Source: an uncultured Eubacteriales bacterium
GTDB taxonomy: Bacteria; Bacillota; Clostridia; Christensenellales; CAG-314
Direction of reading: 5' to 3'
DNA length: 64,000 bases
Assembly (NCBI GenBank): GCA_949289125.1
Contig: CASEME010000010.1
Location: 48,140-112,139 of the forward strand
Part shown: one piece after another, positions 9,064 through 17,707 of the stretch
Layout: each line of letters starts with the position of its first letter
How positions within the stretch are numbered: position 1 is the stretch's first letter
Notes under the pieces: generated by a model
The model's input: the letters and a program-made list of their open reading frames with translations, nothing else
Database searches by the model: none
Told to the model about the DNA's origin: nothing
Program-made: the position numbers and the translations under genes

Positions 9064-10083
9064 TTATTTTGCGTTGGTCGTTTTGATTAGTTGGATAGCC
9101 TCTTTCATAAGATCAAACATGATGTAGTTTTCAAGAGGAACTTTTTCGGTGATTGTGCCGGCAGCCAAGAAAGCGTCTTGCTGAACTTGGAATTTTTCTG
9201 CCATCCAACCATTGTTGAGGTCACGTTCGTACTCTTCCAAAGTCTTGAGCTGTGCTTGACCTTTCAAAGGTTTAACAACTTCTACGTCAACTTCCAAGAA
9301 GTCTGCGCACCATTTGATAACTTGGTCTTCGTTCTTAGCCCAGTAGTCGATGGATTCAATCAAAGCTGCAACAAATCTAACAACTTCTTCTTTGTGAGCT
9401 GCATAGTAGTCGGGAGTAACTAACCATGTGGAGATAGATGCCAAAGAGTCAAAGTCACCGGTTGAAGCAAGTACTACTGCATTGTCGCCCAATTGATCTT
9501 TGATGTTGAGTTTGTATTGTTCCCAAACGCAAACTGCGTCTACTTGACCTGTGCTCATTGCGATAACACAGTTACCCATATCCATATTGATAACGTTGAC
9601 TTGGTCAGGACCTGTGCCCTTTTCAAGGCCGGCTGCTTCCAAAGCTGCGTTGACGCAGTCTTCACCGGTTGTACCAAGTGTGGTAGCAAGCGTCTTGCCT
9701 TTCAAGTCTTCCATGGTTTCAATGCCCTTGGACTTGTCGGCAATGATTTCTTCAGAGTCGCCCAACTTGTCGTATGCGATAATGTTGACCTGACCTTTTA
9801 CTGCAAGGTTAGCTGCACCGTTGCCGATGTAACCGTATTGAAGGTCACCGGAGCCCATTGCTGCTACTTCGGACGGACCGGATGTAAAGCCAACGGGTTC
9901 TATCTGCAAGCCGTACTTCTCAAAGAAGCCCTGTTTCATACCGGTAACGATAGTACCTGCGCCACCATAGTTGGTGTGATATGCTACTTTGAGTTTGCCG
10001 GTGTTGTTACATGCAGCAAACAAAACTACCGTAGATACAAGCATAACAACTGCAAGTATCAAAGCAAACATTTTTCTTTTCAT
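9064..10083 (-). CDS. NitT/TauT-type ABC transporter substrate-binding lipoprotein
   Basis: A 339-residue lipoprotein: basic start, hydrophobic segment and lipobox FAAC (Cys near residue 25). The mature part has the layout of the SsuA/TauA/NMT1 group: KVAYHTNYGGAG near the N-terminus, GFFEKYGLQ, GDLQYGYIGNGAAN, DLKGKTLATT and a central GQVDAVCVWEQY. Members bind small compounds such as sulfonates, nitrate, aromatic acids or vitamin precursors, and not usually free sugars. GGAGG lies upstream of the ATG. It is downstream of the ATPase and permease genes, separated by 129 bases containing two hairpins. The ligand is unknown; the sugar-phosphate neighbours hint at a modified sugar or sugar acid. 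Confidence 0.9.
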   Translation of the reverse strand: MKRKMFALILAVVMLVSTVVLFAACNNTGKLKVAYHTNYGGAGTIVTGMKQGFFEKYGLQIEPVGFTSGPSEVAAMGSGDLQYGYIGNGAANLAVKGQVNIIAYDKLGDSEEIIADKSKGIETMEDLKGKTLATTLGTTGEDCVNAALEAAGLEKGTGPDQVNVINMDMGNCVIAMSTGQVDAVCVWEQYKLNIKDQLGDNAVVLASTGDFDSLASISTWLVTPDYYAAHKEEVVRFVAALIESIDYWAKNEDQVIKWCADFLEVDVEVVKPLKGQAQLKTLEEYERDLNNGWMAEKFQVQQDAFLAAGTITEKVPLENYIMFDLMKEAIQLIKTTNAK

Positions 10084-10103
10084 AATTTACCTCCTAAAAA
10101 TTT

Positions 10104-10185
10104 TACGGTGTGCGAAACCGTAGAGTTCGTAATTAAATTCGGTGGATATACGCCGTGTCGTGCTACAACTCTATTCAACACGGCG
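10104..10185. other. Two stem-loops between ABC ATPase and binding-protein genes
   Basis: TACGGT/ACCGTA (10104-10109 with 10117-10122) and CGCCGTGT/ACACGGCG (10151-10158 with 10178-10185) are perfect inverted repeats. On the minus strand the hairpin next to the lipoprotein start is followed by AAAATTTTT and then by the ribosome site. Such hairpins often protect the mRNA of an abundant binding protein from decay; partial termination is also possible. Confidence 0.55.
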
Positions 10186-10212
10186 TTGCACCGTATAGTA
10201 CTGCAAGACAGC

Positions 10213-11505
10213 TTATTTTCTGTCTGCAAGGTACTCTTCGTAAACCTGACTCCAAATATAGTTTTTGAGTTTCAAAAATTCGTCTGACATTTTTGTTGCC
10301 TGATTTCTGGGGTGAGGTATATTGATGTCCACTATCTCTTTGATACGTCCGGGACGGGCGCTCATGATGACTACTCTTGACGCCAATATGATTGCTTCTT
10401 CTATGTCGTGGGTAATGAACAGACATGTTTTGCGTTCTTTTTCCCACATTTCGATAAGTTCGGTCTGCAACTGTGTACGAGTCTGAGCGTCCAATGCACC
10501 AAACGGTTCATCCAAAAGCAATATTTCGGGATTGACTGCATAAGCTCTTGCAAGTGCAACACGCTGTTTCATACCACCGGACAACTCTTTGGGATAGTGT
10601 TTCTCAAACTGTTCAAGTTGTACCATCTTTAGATATTTGTCTACTATAGTGTTAATCTCAACACGAGTGTATCTTCTTGACGGCTTGGGCGGTTCGCCAC
10701 GGAAGTAAACTTCCACCATCTGCTCTATTTCTTCGTGCGTATGCCCTTGCTTTCTCAACTTTTTGCGAAGTTTGCCTTCGGTGCTCTTAATCCATTGCTC
10801 ACGAGTGATTGGAGCATAATAAGTAACAGGTCTTTCGCCACTGAAGTAGTTTTCCACTTCGGCTTTGATTTCTTCTTCTGTCTTGCCTTCTTTTTTGAGT
10901 TGAGCAACAAGCTTTTTCTCGTCACGTTTGCGCCAGTCGCCCATTGCCATACGGTCAATGTAAGCATCGGGTTGTTCGCCGCTAAAATACTTGTCTACTT
11001 CGGCTTTGATTTCTTCCTCGGTCTTGCCTTGCTTTCTGAGCTGAGCAACCAACTTTGCTTCGTCACGTTTGCGCCACTCGTCAACGGGAAGTTTTACCTT
11101 TTCAGTGATAGCAAGACGGGACAATTTGAGACCAAATTCTATGTTTTTGCGTACTGTCAGCCACGGGAACAATGCGTATTGCTGGAACACAACGCCACGC
11201 TCCGAACCGGTGTCTTCTACCAATTTGCCATTGCAGAATACTTGTCCGCTTGTCGCTCTCAACAAACCTGCTATAATATTGAGTATTGTGGACTTACCGC
11301 AACCGGACGGTCCTACAATACAGATAAACTCGTTTTCGTATATATCGAGGTTCATACCGTTCAAAGCTATTACTTTGCCATTACGACCATCATACTCTTT
11401 GTATACGTTGTCAATTTTTACTTTTACTTTGCGCTGTTCCTGAGGTACTGTTGTGGAAGTAACTTCTTTTTCAGTTACAGCTGTTGTTTTTGTTGTGTTA
11501 GCCAT
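10213..11505 (-). CDS. NitT/TauT-type ABC transporter ATPase with a repeat insertion
   Basis: The ATP-hydrolysing subunit of the import system, 430 residues where about 250-260 is usual. The ABC motifs are complete: Walker A GPSGCGKST (65-73), Q-loop VFQQ (106-109), ALFPWLTV next to it, signature LSGGMKQR (308-315), Walker B ILLLDEP (328-334) and the switch His in FITHD. The extra length is a charged helical insertion between the Q-loop and the signature, about residues 131-280, made of three tandem repeats described separately. An N-terminal tail of about 25 residues rich in Thr precedes the domain. It is co-transcribed with the permease, 2 bases downstream of it. Loss of activity is not suggested, as every catalytic motif is intact. 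Confidence 0.93.
   Translation of the reverse strand: MANTTKTTAVTEKEVTSTTVPQEQRKVKVKIDNVYKEYDGRNGKVIALNGMNLDIYENEFICIVGPSGCGKSTILNIIAGLLRATSGQVFCNGKLVEDTGSERGVVFQQYALFPWLTVRKNIEFGLKLSRLAITEKVKLPVDEWRKRDEAKLVAQLRKQGKTEEEIKAEVDKYFSGEQPDAYIDRMAMGDWRKRDEKKLVAQLKKEGKTEEEIKAEVENYFSGERPVTYYAPITREQWIKSTEGKLRKKLRKQGHTHEEIEQMVEVYFRGEPPKPSRRYTRVEINTIVDKYLKMVQLEQFEKHYPKELSGGMKQRVALARAYAVNPEILLLDEPFGALDAQTRTQLQTELIEMWEKERKTCLFITHDIEEAIILASRVVIMSARPGRIKEIVDINIPHPRNQATKMSDEFLKLKNYIWSQVYEEYLADRK
10663..11076 (-). repeat. Three tandem 47-residue coding repeats inside the ABC ATPase
   Basis: Residues 144-190, 191-237 and 238-281 are repeats. The first two both begin WRKRDE and contain KLVAQLxKxGKTEEEIKAEV followed by YFSGE; the third is more diverged (KLRKKLRKQGHTHEEI, YFRGE). 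Each looks like two short charged helices with a tight turn at the Gly. They sit in the helical part of the ATPase, where the permease and regulatory partners bind. Confidence 0.9.
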
Positions 11506-11507
11506 TG

Positions 11508-12299
11508 TTATATCTCCCTCTTATCTTGCCAGCCTGTCAGTTTCTTTTCCAACAGCTCGACCACCAACTGCAATAGTAGACCAATAATACCTATTACCAA
11601 AATACCCATAAGCACTACGTCCATCTTGAAATATTGGCTTTGTGTCTGAATAAGCACGCCCAAGCCTTTTGCAGCACCTGTCATCTCTGCTGCAATAAGT
11701 GTTGTCAAAGAGGACGAAAGACCAAGTTTCATAGCAGTAATGATAAACGGTGTGGACGCAGGGATAACAATACGTACAAACATATTAAGGTCGTTTGCGC
11801 CCAATACTTTACCTGCTTTGATAAGTGTTTCGTCAACATTAAGCACGCCTTGATAAATGGTAATTACCATTGTAAGGAAAGCTGCAATGAAGATAACTAC
11901 GACTTTTGCTGTTTCACCAACGCCTGCTGCTGCAACAACCAAAGGTATGTATGCAATAGGCGGGATATTTTTGATAAAGCTGATCCATGGTCCGATAAGT
12001 GAACGGACAGGTTTGTACCAACCCATCAAAAATGCTACGGGAAGCGATGCAAAAAATGCAATTATAAAGCCAAGCAAAACTCTTTGCAGACTCATACGGG
12101 TGTGTACCCAAAGCGTGCCTGCTACTATGTATTCCCAAGCAGCCTTCAATACCAACCAAGGCGAGGAAAATACCATGCCGCCCGTCTTTGTAAGAGAGAT
12201 AAGCTCCCAAACAACAAGTGCGAGTGCTAAGGACGCCAGTCCCCATACCCATTTTTCGTATTTTTTCCAAATACTTTTCTTTGTCAATGATTTTTTCAA
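11508..12299 (-). CDS. NitT/TauT-type ABC transporter permease
   Basis: A 263-residue integral membrane protein of the BPD_transp_1 type with about six hydrophobic segments. The cytoplasmic loop that contacts the ATPase carries GANDLNMFVRIVIPASTPF, the EAA motif of SsuC/TauC-like permeases. The ATPase gene begins 2 bases after its stop, showing tight coupling. GGAGG-like sequence precedes the start. It would form the channel for the ligand caught by the lipoprotein at 9.1 kb. Confidence 0.93.
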   Translation of the reverse strand: MKKSLTKKSIWKKYEKWVWGLASLALALVVWELISLTKTGGMVFSSPWLVLKAAWEYIVAGTLWVHTRMSLQRVLLGFIIAFFASLPVAFLMGWYKPVRSLIGPWISFIKNIPPIAYIPLVVAAAGVGETAKVVVIFIAAFLTMVITIYQGVLNVDETLIKAGKVLGANDLNMFVRIVIPASTPFIITAMKLGLSSSLTTLIAAEMTGAAKGLGVLIQTQSQYFKMDVVLMGILVIGIIGLLLQLVVELLEKKLTGWQDKREI

Positions 12300-12340
12300 A
12301 GTAAACCTCCTTCAATAACCGGTGCTATTATTGCTACGGT

Positions 12341-13210
12341 TTATGTGCTGTTGTCGGTGTGCGAAGCCGACTGTTTTTTTTCGTGGAAATGTTGATAAAT
12401 AATATTGAGTATGACAGCAACAATTACCACGCTACAACCTATCAAACCCAATGTTCCAGGCAGTTCGCCTGCAAATATCGCAACCCATATCGGATTGAGT
12501 ATTGCTTCAAGAAGACTTATTATCGATGCGGACAGCGAATTACATCGCTCGATACCTATCGAAAAAAGTATGTATGGAATACCTAATTGCACCACGCCAA
12601 GTCCTACAAGTGCCATTGTGGACGTAACGTTCATTGCCGTATAGTCTACCCCAAAATAGAACGGTATGCCCACTATTACATTGAGCATAAAGCCGTACAT
12701 ACAAGCTGCTGCGGGCTGTACTTTTTCCATACCATTGACAAAAAACACACATGCAAAGGCTATACCCGACACAATAGCCAATATATTGCCCAACAATCCT
12801 CCGCCGCTCATCTGATCGGCAAATACAGTCACTATGCCGCCTATTGCCAAAAGCATTATTAGTATTTGTACTATGCTGGGCAACTTTCGGTTTTTTACCG
12901 CTGTAAATATCATTACAAATATAGGAGCTGTATACTGCAACACTATTGCATTGGCAGACGTTGTATATTGATTTGCCAATACAAACATATTGGTTGTTAC
13001 ACAAACACCTATTGCTCCCAATACTATTGGAATGTTTGGACGTGGAAACCTGCGCAAATACAATGCCAAACATAATACTGCCAAAACAGACCGAAGTCCG
13101 TTCATAGCAATACCGTCCATATTAGGTATAAGTTTGATAAAAATACCGCCACTGCTCCACATAATAGCGGCAAAAACGATATACAACTCTCCTCTTACCG
13201 ACTTTTCCAT
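12341..13210 (-). CDS. EamA/DMT-family transporter
   Basis: A 289-residue membrane protein with ten predicted hydrophobic helices in two EamA halves. The first half has MWSSGGIFIKL and the second GIPYILFSIGIERCNSLSASI with the acidic SLLEAILNPIWVAI motif typical of the drug/metabolite transporter superfamily. Members export or import amino acids, nucleosides, sugars or their breakdown products. Its place inside the sugar operon, between a NagB-like gene and the ABC permease, suggests it handles the pathway substrate or a product such as an acid or amine. The C-terminal tail is hydrophilic. Confidence 0.88.
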   Translation of the reverse strand: MEKSVRGELYIVFAAIMWSSGGIFIKLIPNMDGIAMNGLRSVLAVLCLALYLRRFPRPNIPIVLGAIGVCVTTNMFVLANQYTTSANAIVLQYTAPIFVMIFTAVKNRKLPSIVQILIMLLAIGGIVTVFADQMSGGGLLGNILAIVSGIAFACVFFVNGMEKVQPAAACMYGFMLNVIVGIPFYFGVDYTAMNVTSTMALVGLGVVQLGIPYILFSIGIERCNSLSASIISLLEAILNPIWVAIFAGELPGTLGLIGCSVVIVAVILNIIYQHFHEKKQSASHTDNST

Positions 13211-13320
13211 ATCTGTGTGTGGGTAACGCTGTCAGCGATTATTATCTTGATGCACTTATACTCAACGACAAGTAAGCATTGATATTATTTTGCGTTTTTG
13301 TATATTACTCTTTTGTATTG

Positions 13321-14109
13321 TTACAACAATTCTTTTGTAAGACCTATACATGCGTCGGGGTGACCTTGCAACAGACTTGCAGGGAAGTACATAGACTTCT
13401 CTCCCAATACGGCACGTCTTACTACCGACTTGTGCCAATCACGGAACACAAACAAACGTACTTTCTTTGCGTTAAGTATTTGTTTCATACCGATAGTTAC
13501 GCAATAATCGGGCATAAGGTAGTATGCTCCGTCAAATTCGTTGAGTCCGTTGACTACTTTTGTTTCGCGCGATATCTTCTGAACACGCACGGACAAATCA
13601 CAAAATTGTTTTTCGGTAATTTTGTCTTCAGCCTCGGGCGGTTCGTTGAAAGCCATGTGACCGTTGATACCTATACCGCCAAAGCATACGTCCACGCCGC
13701 CGTGTTTAGCTATTACTTCCTCTATCACCACTCTGTTGGTAGGTGAAGGGAAAATACGCTGGCACTCAGGCATAATCAAACGTTCGTATATTTTGCCGTA
13801 CACTTCTTCGTGCATAAACTTGCGAAAACTCAATTTGTTGTCAGTACCGATAAGCTCTGTTTCGCTTGCCATATATTCGTCCATATTGATAAATGTAACG
13901 TCTTTGAGGCTTATCGATTGGCTGTTGACCTTTTCCACAAAGTACGGATACTGTCCGACAGGTCCTACAGGTACAATAAACAGAGTTTTTTTGCCTGCTT
14001 TGTTGTTGGCTACGATGGTATCCACCATCATATCTGCCATTGCTTCAAACGCCTGTTGTTTGTTGTCATAAACTTTTACAGGTATTTTACCTTTAGTTAC
14101 ATCGCACAT
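13321..14109 (-). CDS. NagB-family glucosamine-6-phosphate deaminase/isomerase, copy 2
   Basis: A 262-residue NagB-family protein. It has VPVGPVGQYP near residue 47, INMDEYMA near 74, GIGINGHMAFNEP near 148 and TIGMKQILNAKK near 207. The Asp of MDEY and the His and Glu of the active-site motif are present. Compared with copy 1 at 8.2 kb the active-site loop (FNEP) is closer to classical NagB. It starts 36 bases after the aldolase stop on the same strand. One copy may act on GlcN-6-P and the other on a related sugar phosphate; which is which cannot be read from sequence. Confidence 0.87.
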   Translation of the reverse strand: MCDVTKGKIPVKVYDNKQQAFEAMADMMVDTIVANNKAGKKTLFIVPVGPVGQYPYFVEKVNSQSISLKDVTFINMDEYMASETELIGTDNKLSFRKFMHEEVYGKIYERLIMPECQRIFPSPTNRVVIEEVIAKHGGVDVCFGGIGINGHMAFNEPPEAEDKITEKQFCDLSVRVQKISRETKVVNGLNEFDGAYYLMPDYCVTIGMKQILNAKKVRLFVFRDWHKSVVRRAVLGEKSMYFPASLLQGHPDACIGLTKELL

Positions 14110-14145
14110 TGTTATCGCCTCCGTGGTGTATGTTGATTGTTGTTG

Positions 14146-15282
14146 TTACTTTGTTTTGTATTGTTTTGCGCACTGCTCCATGCTGTCATGTGCAAAAGCA
14201 AATGCGTCGCCCACTGTACCAAAATATACTGTGGCAGTCAAAGCTATTTCTTTGACGGCATTTTGCATCAGTTGAACGTATTTTTTTACCTTTTCGTCTT
14301 TGTAATTGCCTGTGACTATCTGGTCGATATAGGGCGCAAGGTAGTTGCGGTAGTCAAAGTCCGACTTGTTGGCTTGCATACGTTGCCACACCTCGTCCTT
14401 TTGGTATTGGGTGTTGCTTACAAACAACTCGCGGAAGTTGCGTGTTGTGGCAAGTCTTATGTCGGTATCGATGTTAATTTTGGATATTCCGCAAGGAATA
14501 ACGCTTTGCAACTGCTCTACAGGTACGCCTTTGCCACCCACTGCGCCGCCCAATGCGTTGATTTCTGCAACGATATATTGCGGAACAAGGGAAGAACCGT
14601 GCGATACAAGCGCACCTTCGATATGCTCGTGACGCATATTTTCCATTGACGCTATTACTATTTCGTTGCGTAGTTTTACGTGGTCGCCCTTTACTGCGCC
14701 GTGCTTAGTGCCATATGACAATGCCAAACTGTCGCAACCTGTCTTTTTAAAAAAGTCTACAACTGTCATCGGGTTGGTGTAACAGCTGTCCTCTGCAAAT
14801 ACGTCGTCCTCTGTGCCACCAAGCACGCCAAGCTCGCCTTCTACTGACACGCCGTACTTGTGAGCGTACTTTACTACTTCACGCGTCAACTCTACGTTGT
14901 CCTCGTAGGGGTGAGCCGAACCGTCTATCATAACGGAAGAAAAGCCTGCGTCTATCACTGCTTTGACACTTTCAAATGTTCTGCCGTGATCCAAATGCAA
15001 CACTACCGGTATTTTTGTTTGCTCTGCCAACTTTCTTACGTGGTCTGCAATGCGCTTTGCACCCAACTTCTTTTGGTCGAGTGTACTTTTCAAAAACTCT
15101 GCATTGCCACCCAAGTAACCTGTGCCTGGTTCGGCAACCTGTATTATTACACCGCTACGCAGTTGTTCGTGCGCCTCTATCAGGGCGTCTGCCTGACACA
15201 AAGCATTTACGTTGAATGCGCCGTGTGCAATTTTGTTGGCTGTTGCATACCGCAAAAGCGGTTTCATAGGTATGTATGACAT
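14146..15282 (-). CDS. Class II fructose/tagatose-bisphosphate aldolase
   Basis: A zinc-dependent aldolase of 378 residues that splits a ketose bisphosphate into two trioses. Motifs follow the FbaA/GatY family: AHGAFNVN near residue 20, VLHLDHG near 94 with the catalytic Asp and a zinc-binding His, EGELGVLGG near 150, SYGTKHGAV near 192, VSHGSS near 228 and the phosphate-binding KINIDTDIRLA near 272. All three zinc His residues are visible. It is longer than GatY (about 285), nearer the FbaA type. Specificity for fructose or tagatose bisphosphate is not settled. It lies between the LarA-like and NagB-like genes. Confidence 0.92.
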   Translation of the reverse strand: MSYIPMKPLLRYATANKIAHGAFNVNALCQADALIEAHEQLRSGVIIQVAEPGTGYLGGNAEFLKSTLDQKKLGAKRIADHVRKLAEQTKIPVVLHLDHGRTFESVKAVIDAGFSSVMIDGSAHPYEDNVELTREVVKYAHKYGVSVEGELGVLGGTEDDVFAEDSCYTNPMTVVDFFKKTGCDSLALSYGTKHGAVKGDHVKLRNEIVIASMENMRHEHIEGALVSHGSSLVPQYIVAEINALGGAVGGKGVPVEQLQSVIPCGISKINIDTDIRLATTRNFRELFVSNTQYQKDEVWQRMQANKSDFDYRNYLAPYIDQIVTGNYKDEKVKKYVQLMQNAVKEIALTATVYFGTVGDAFAFAHDSMEQCAKQYKTK

Positions 15283-15339
15283 TTTGCTCTCCTTCTTGTG
15301 TAGCCAATGGCATCTATGTGTTTGATAACTGTTTGTTTA

Positions 15340-16779
15340 CTATTCTTTATCGTCCGCCATACACAAGTGCACGCTTGCCGTTGTGTATGCTTTGGGCATT
15401 GCCAATATTTTGGGATTTTTGCCAACGTACTTCTGAGCGTCTTTCAATGCTTCTTCTATAGTTGCACGTGTCTTCATACCCATTGCTCTTGCATATCCGG
15501 GAGCTTTGGCGCCCACAATATATATGGCAGATGTATTCATCTCAGCTATATGACCGCAACTTATCATGGAAAAACCGTGATAGGGGTGATAGCCGTGTTC
15601 AAATCTGTATTTGCGGATATATTCCTTATCCTGTGCCAACTTCTCGCCATACTTAGCTACATCTGGCAGGATATTGCCTTCCTTTTGGAAAGTCTCAAAT
15701 ATCTCTCTGTATGAGGGGAACTCCTCGTCGTGGAACCAACCGTCGCACACTGACGCTGCAATAATGACGCAATTTTCCTTCATAACACGCTTGTGGCGTA
15801 TTATCTGTGCGGACAGTGCCTGCATCATAAGTATGGGGTTGGTGCCCATGCCGTCGCCGTAGTGGAACTTAATTGGCATACCCACAATCATAACGTCGTA
15901 CTTTTTCTTAGCCCACTTAACATAAGTGCGCTTGTCTGCAACTTCCCAGCTCAATGGTTGAATAAGTGTTGCGTCTCCTGTAAATACGGCAATCTGTCTT
16001 TGCTTGCTGTCCAACACTGCATCGCAGGTAAAGAACTTTTTGCCCATGCACTTTTCCATGTGCTGACCTATAGCGTCAAACTTCTGACGCATAAGGCTCT
16101 TGCTGCTTACAGGTACAAAGTCCTGTCTGTGCATTACTTCGGGGGTGTGGTGAGCAGATATACACTGCCAGTTGGTAATACCTGTTGCGCAATGCTTGTA
16201 TCCGCCCGAGTAACCGCCGTAAGGGTTGCCCAAAGTGTGACCAATAAGTACTGCCAAGTCACAATCGTACACTTGCTTGTTCATAACAACGTGACTGTGA
16301 AACTTTTCTTCGTATCCCAAGTCTACAAGGTTGTCGTGGTCTTCGCTGTCGTGATTGGCAATTTGTCCTGTTGGGTAAAACTCGTCAAAAATTTTGTCGC
16401 CCAACAGACTGCGTATTTCTTCTTCGGTATTTTTGCGATGCAAGCCGTTGCTGCACAAAAGGTGAATATCTTTCTTTTCAACGCCTGCTTTGAGACATTC
16501 GTCAATAATAATAGGAATACTTGTTTTGCGGTGACTATCTTCCTGTGTGCCGCCTTTTACTCGGTCGGGGAAGATAATTACTACTTTGCTACCCTTTTTT
16601 ACTTGTTGAGAAATGGGCTTTATTCCTATCGGGTTGAGTATAGATTGCCTTGTTGCCTCGTATTTGTCTTCTAATTGTGGAGGATCGGGCACTGTTTCTC
16701 CTGGAATAAATACATCGGTATTTTTATCAGGAAGATTGGCTTCTACAAACTCTTTACCGTATTCAAATGTCACTTTCAT
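15340..16779 (-). CDS. LarA-family (nickel-dependent racemase-like) protein
   Basis: A 479-residue member of the lactate racemase family LarA. Members use a nickel-pincer cofactor to racemise or epimerise 2-hydroxy acids, including some sugar acids. The catalytic positions appear kept: NGLHR near residue 112, LIGHTLGNPYGGYSGGYKH near 190 holding the second His and the cofactor-linked Lys. The cofactor makers LarB, LarC and LarE are not in this window. Its TIM-like neighbour upstream overlaps its start by four bases, so the two are translationally coupled. A role on a 2-hydroxy acid or sugar acid made or used by this operon is inferred. Confidence 0.85.
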   Translation of the reverse strand: MKVTFEYGKEFVEANLPDKNTDVFIPGETVPDPPQLEDKYEATRQSILNPIGIKPISQQVKKGSKVVIIFPDRVKGGTQEDSHRKTSIPIIIDECLKAGVEKKDIHLLCSNGLHRKNTEEEIRSLLGDKIFDEFYPTGQIANHDSEDHDNLVDLGYEEKFHSHVVMNKQVYDCDLAVLIGHTLGNPYGGYSGGYKHCATGITNWQCISAHHTPEVMHRQDFVPVSSKSLMRQKFDAIGQHMEKCMGKKFFTCDAVLDSKQRQIAVFTGDATLIQPLSWEVADKRTYVKWAKKKYDVMIVGMPIKFHYGDGMGTNPILMMQALSAQIIRHKRVMKENCVIIAASVCDGWFHDEEFPSYREIFETFQKEGNILPDVAKYGEKLAQDKEYIRKYRFEHGYHPYHGFSMISCGHIAEMNTSAIYIVGAKAPGYARAMGMKTRATIEEALKDAQKYVGKNPKILAMPKAYTTASVHLCMADDKE

Positions 16780-17585
16780 ATTTTTGCTCCTTTTTTGTAG
16801 GTTGCTACAATGTCTTCAAAGTCGTTGAGATAAAAACCGAAGTCTTTGCCAAAACGTGTCAAAGCTATCAATCCGCCGTCCAATGCCTCAATACTTCCCA
16901 GCATCTCTGCATTGTCCTTTTTCAGTCCGCCGCCGTACACTACAGGGCAGTTGACGATAGTTTTGACAAACTTTGTAATGTCTTCTATGTATTCTCTGTC
17001 GGGTGGAACTTTGCCCACGCCTATTGCCCATACAGGCTCGTAAGCTATGGTAACTTTGCTGAGGTCCACGTCTTTAAGACCTACTTCCAACTGATGTCTT
17101 AGTACTTCGTACTTGCGAGGTTGTTCTTCACTCTTTTCGCCTATGCAGTACAACACTTCCATACCGCAGTTGATTGCCGCCTTTATCTCGCAGTTGAGTA
17201 TAATATTGACGTCACCCTGTCCGCCACCCAACTGTAGCAGCTCGTTTTTGTCGTTACGCTCCTCGCAGTGTCCGATAATTGCGTCGGTGACACCCAATGC
17301 ACTCATGGACTTTGCTGTACGCAAGGTGGTAAATGCGCCAAAGTTGCCGCCTTTTTCCACATCCTTACGATACACTCCCTGACAGCCTATACGCACTTTT
17401 TTGCTGCTTGCTACAGCCGTCATAACGTGCGCTTCGGGGAAAAATACCGTATAGCGACATCCGTCTAATTTTTCAAGTGCGCTTACAATATCTTTAGACC
17501 ATTGCGCACCCTTACTAAGGTCATTGATACCGCCCCAATCTCTCGGTACATCAAACCGTTTGAGGTTGAGATAAATACGTTTCAT
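16776..17585 (-). CDS. Triosephosphate isomerase-family protein
   Basis: A TIM-barrel isomerase of 269 residues. It keeps the family landmarks in altered form: NLKRF near residue 8 (usual NxK), IGHCEER near 110 (usual GHSERR), YEPVWAIG near 184 with the catalytic Glu, and YGGGL near 229 (usual YGGSV). The changes suggest a paralog that is not the housekeeping enzyme, perhaps working on a larger or different triose or tetrose phosphate. The start is the ATG at 17585, with GGAG upstream; a TTG just before it is less likely. It is the first gene of the minus-strand sugar operon, divergent from the LacI-type regulator. Confidence 0.87.
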   Translation of the reverse strand: MKRIYLNLKRFDVPRDWGGINDLSKGAQWSKDIVSALEKLDGCRYTVFFPEAHVMTAVASSKKVRIGCQGVYRKDVEKGGNFGAFTTLRTAKSMSALGVTDAIIGHCEERNDKNELLQLGGGQGDVNIILNCEIKAAINCGMEVLYCIGEKSEEQPRKYEVLRHQLEVGLKDVDLSKVTIAYEPVWAIGVGKVPPDREYIEDITKFVKTIVNCPVVYGGGLKKDNAEMLGSIEALDGGLIALTRFGKDFGFYLNDFEDIVATYKKGAKI

Positions 17586-17643
17586 CAAAGATTATCTCCT
17601 CATTTTTGTAGGTACAGAAAAATAGCTTTTTTCTTCTAATCAC

Positions 17644-17672
17644 ACTATACGGTCAAAGGTGCAAATAGTAAA
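17644..17672 (-). promoter_or_regulatory. Probable promoter of the sugar operon
   Basis: On the minus strand TTTACT (17667-17672) and TATAGT (17644-17649) are spaced by 17 bases. The LacI-type operator is just upstream of the -35 hexamer. Confidence 0.5.
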
Positions 17673-17683
17673 GACTGATTTTG

Positions 17684-17697
17684 TGCAATCGTTTGCA
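17684..17697. promoter_or_regulatory. LacI-type operator between regulator and sugar operon
   Basis: TGCAATCGTTTGCA is palindromic with one mismatch around a central CG. It shares its core with the site at 1011-1024. It lies between two divergent promoters, about 41 bases from each -10 box, upstream of both -35 boxes. That position would let one bound dimer affect both genes. Confidence 0.75.
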
Positions 17698-17707
17698 TAC
17701 AGGGGTA

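Noticed and set aside
8271..9086. A 271-codon plus-strand frame opposite the nagB-like gene
   Set aside because: It mirrors a well-supported gene on the other strand and is rich in Cys, Phe and Tyr, typical of an antisense shadow.
8184..14109. Asn in the GINGH active-site motif of both NagB-like proteins as a loss of function
   Set aside because: Firmicutes NagB proteins, as I recall them, also carry Asn at this place, so it is not evidence of inactivity.
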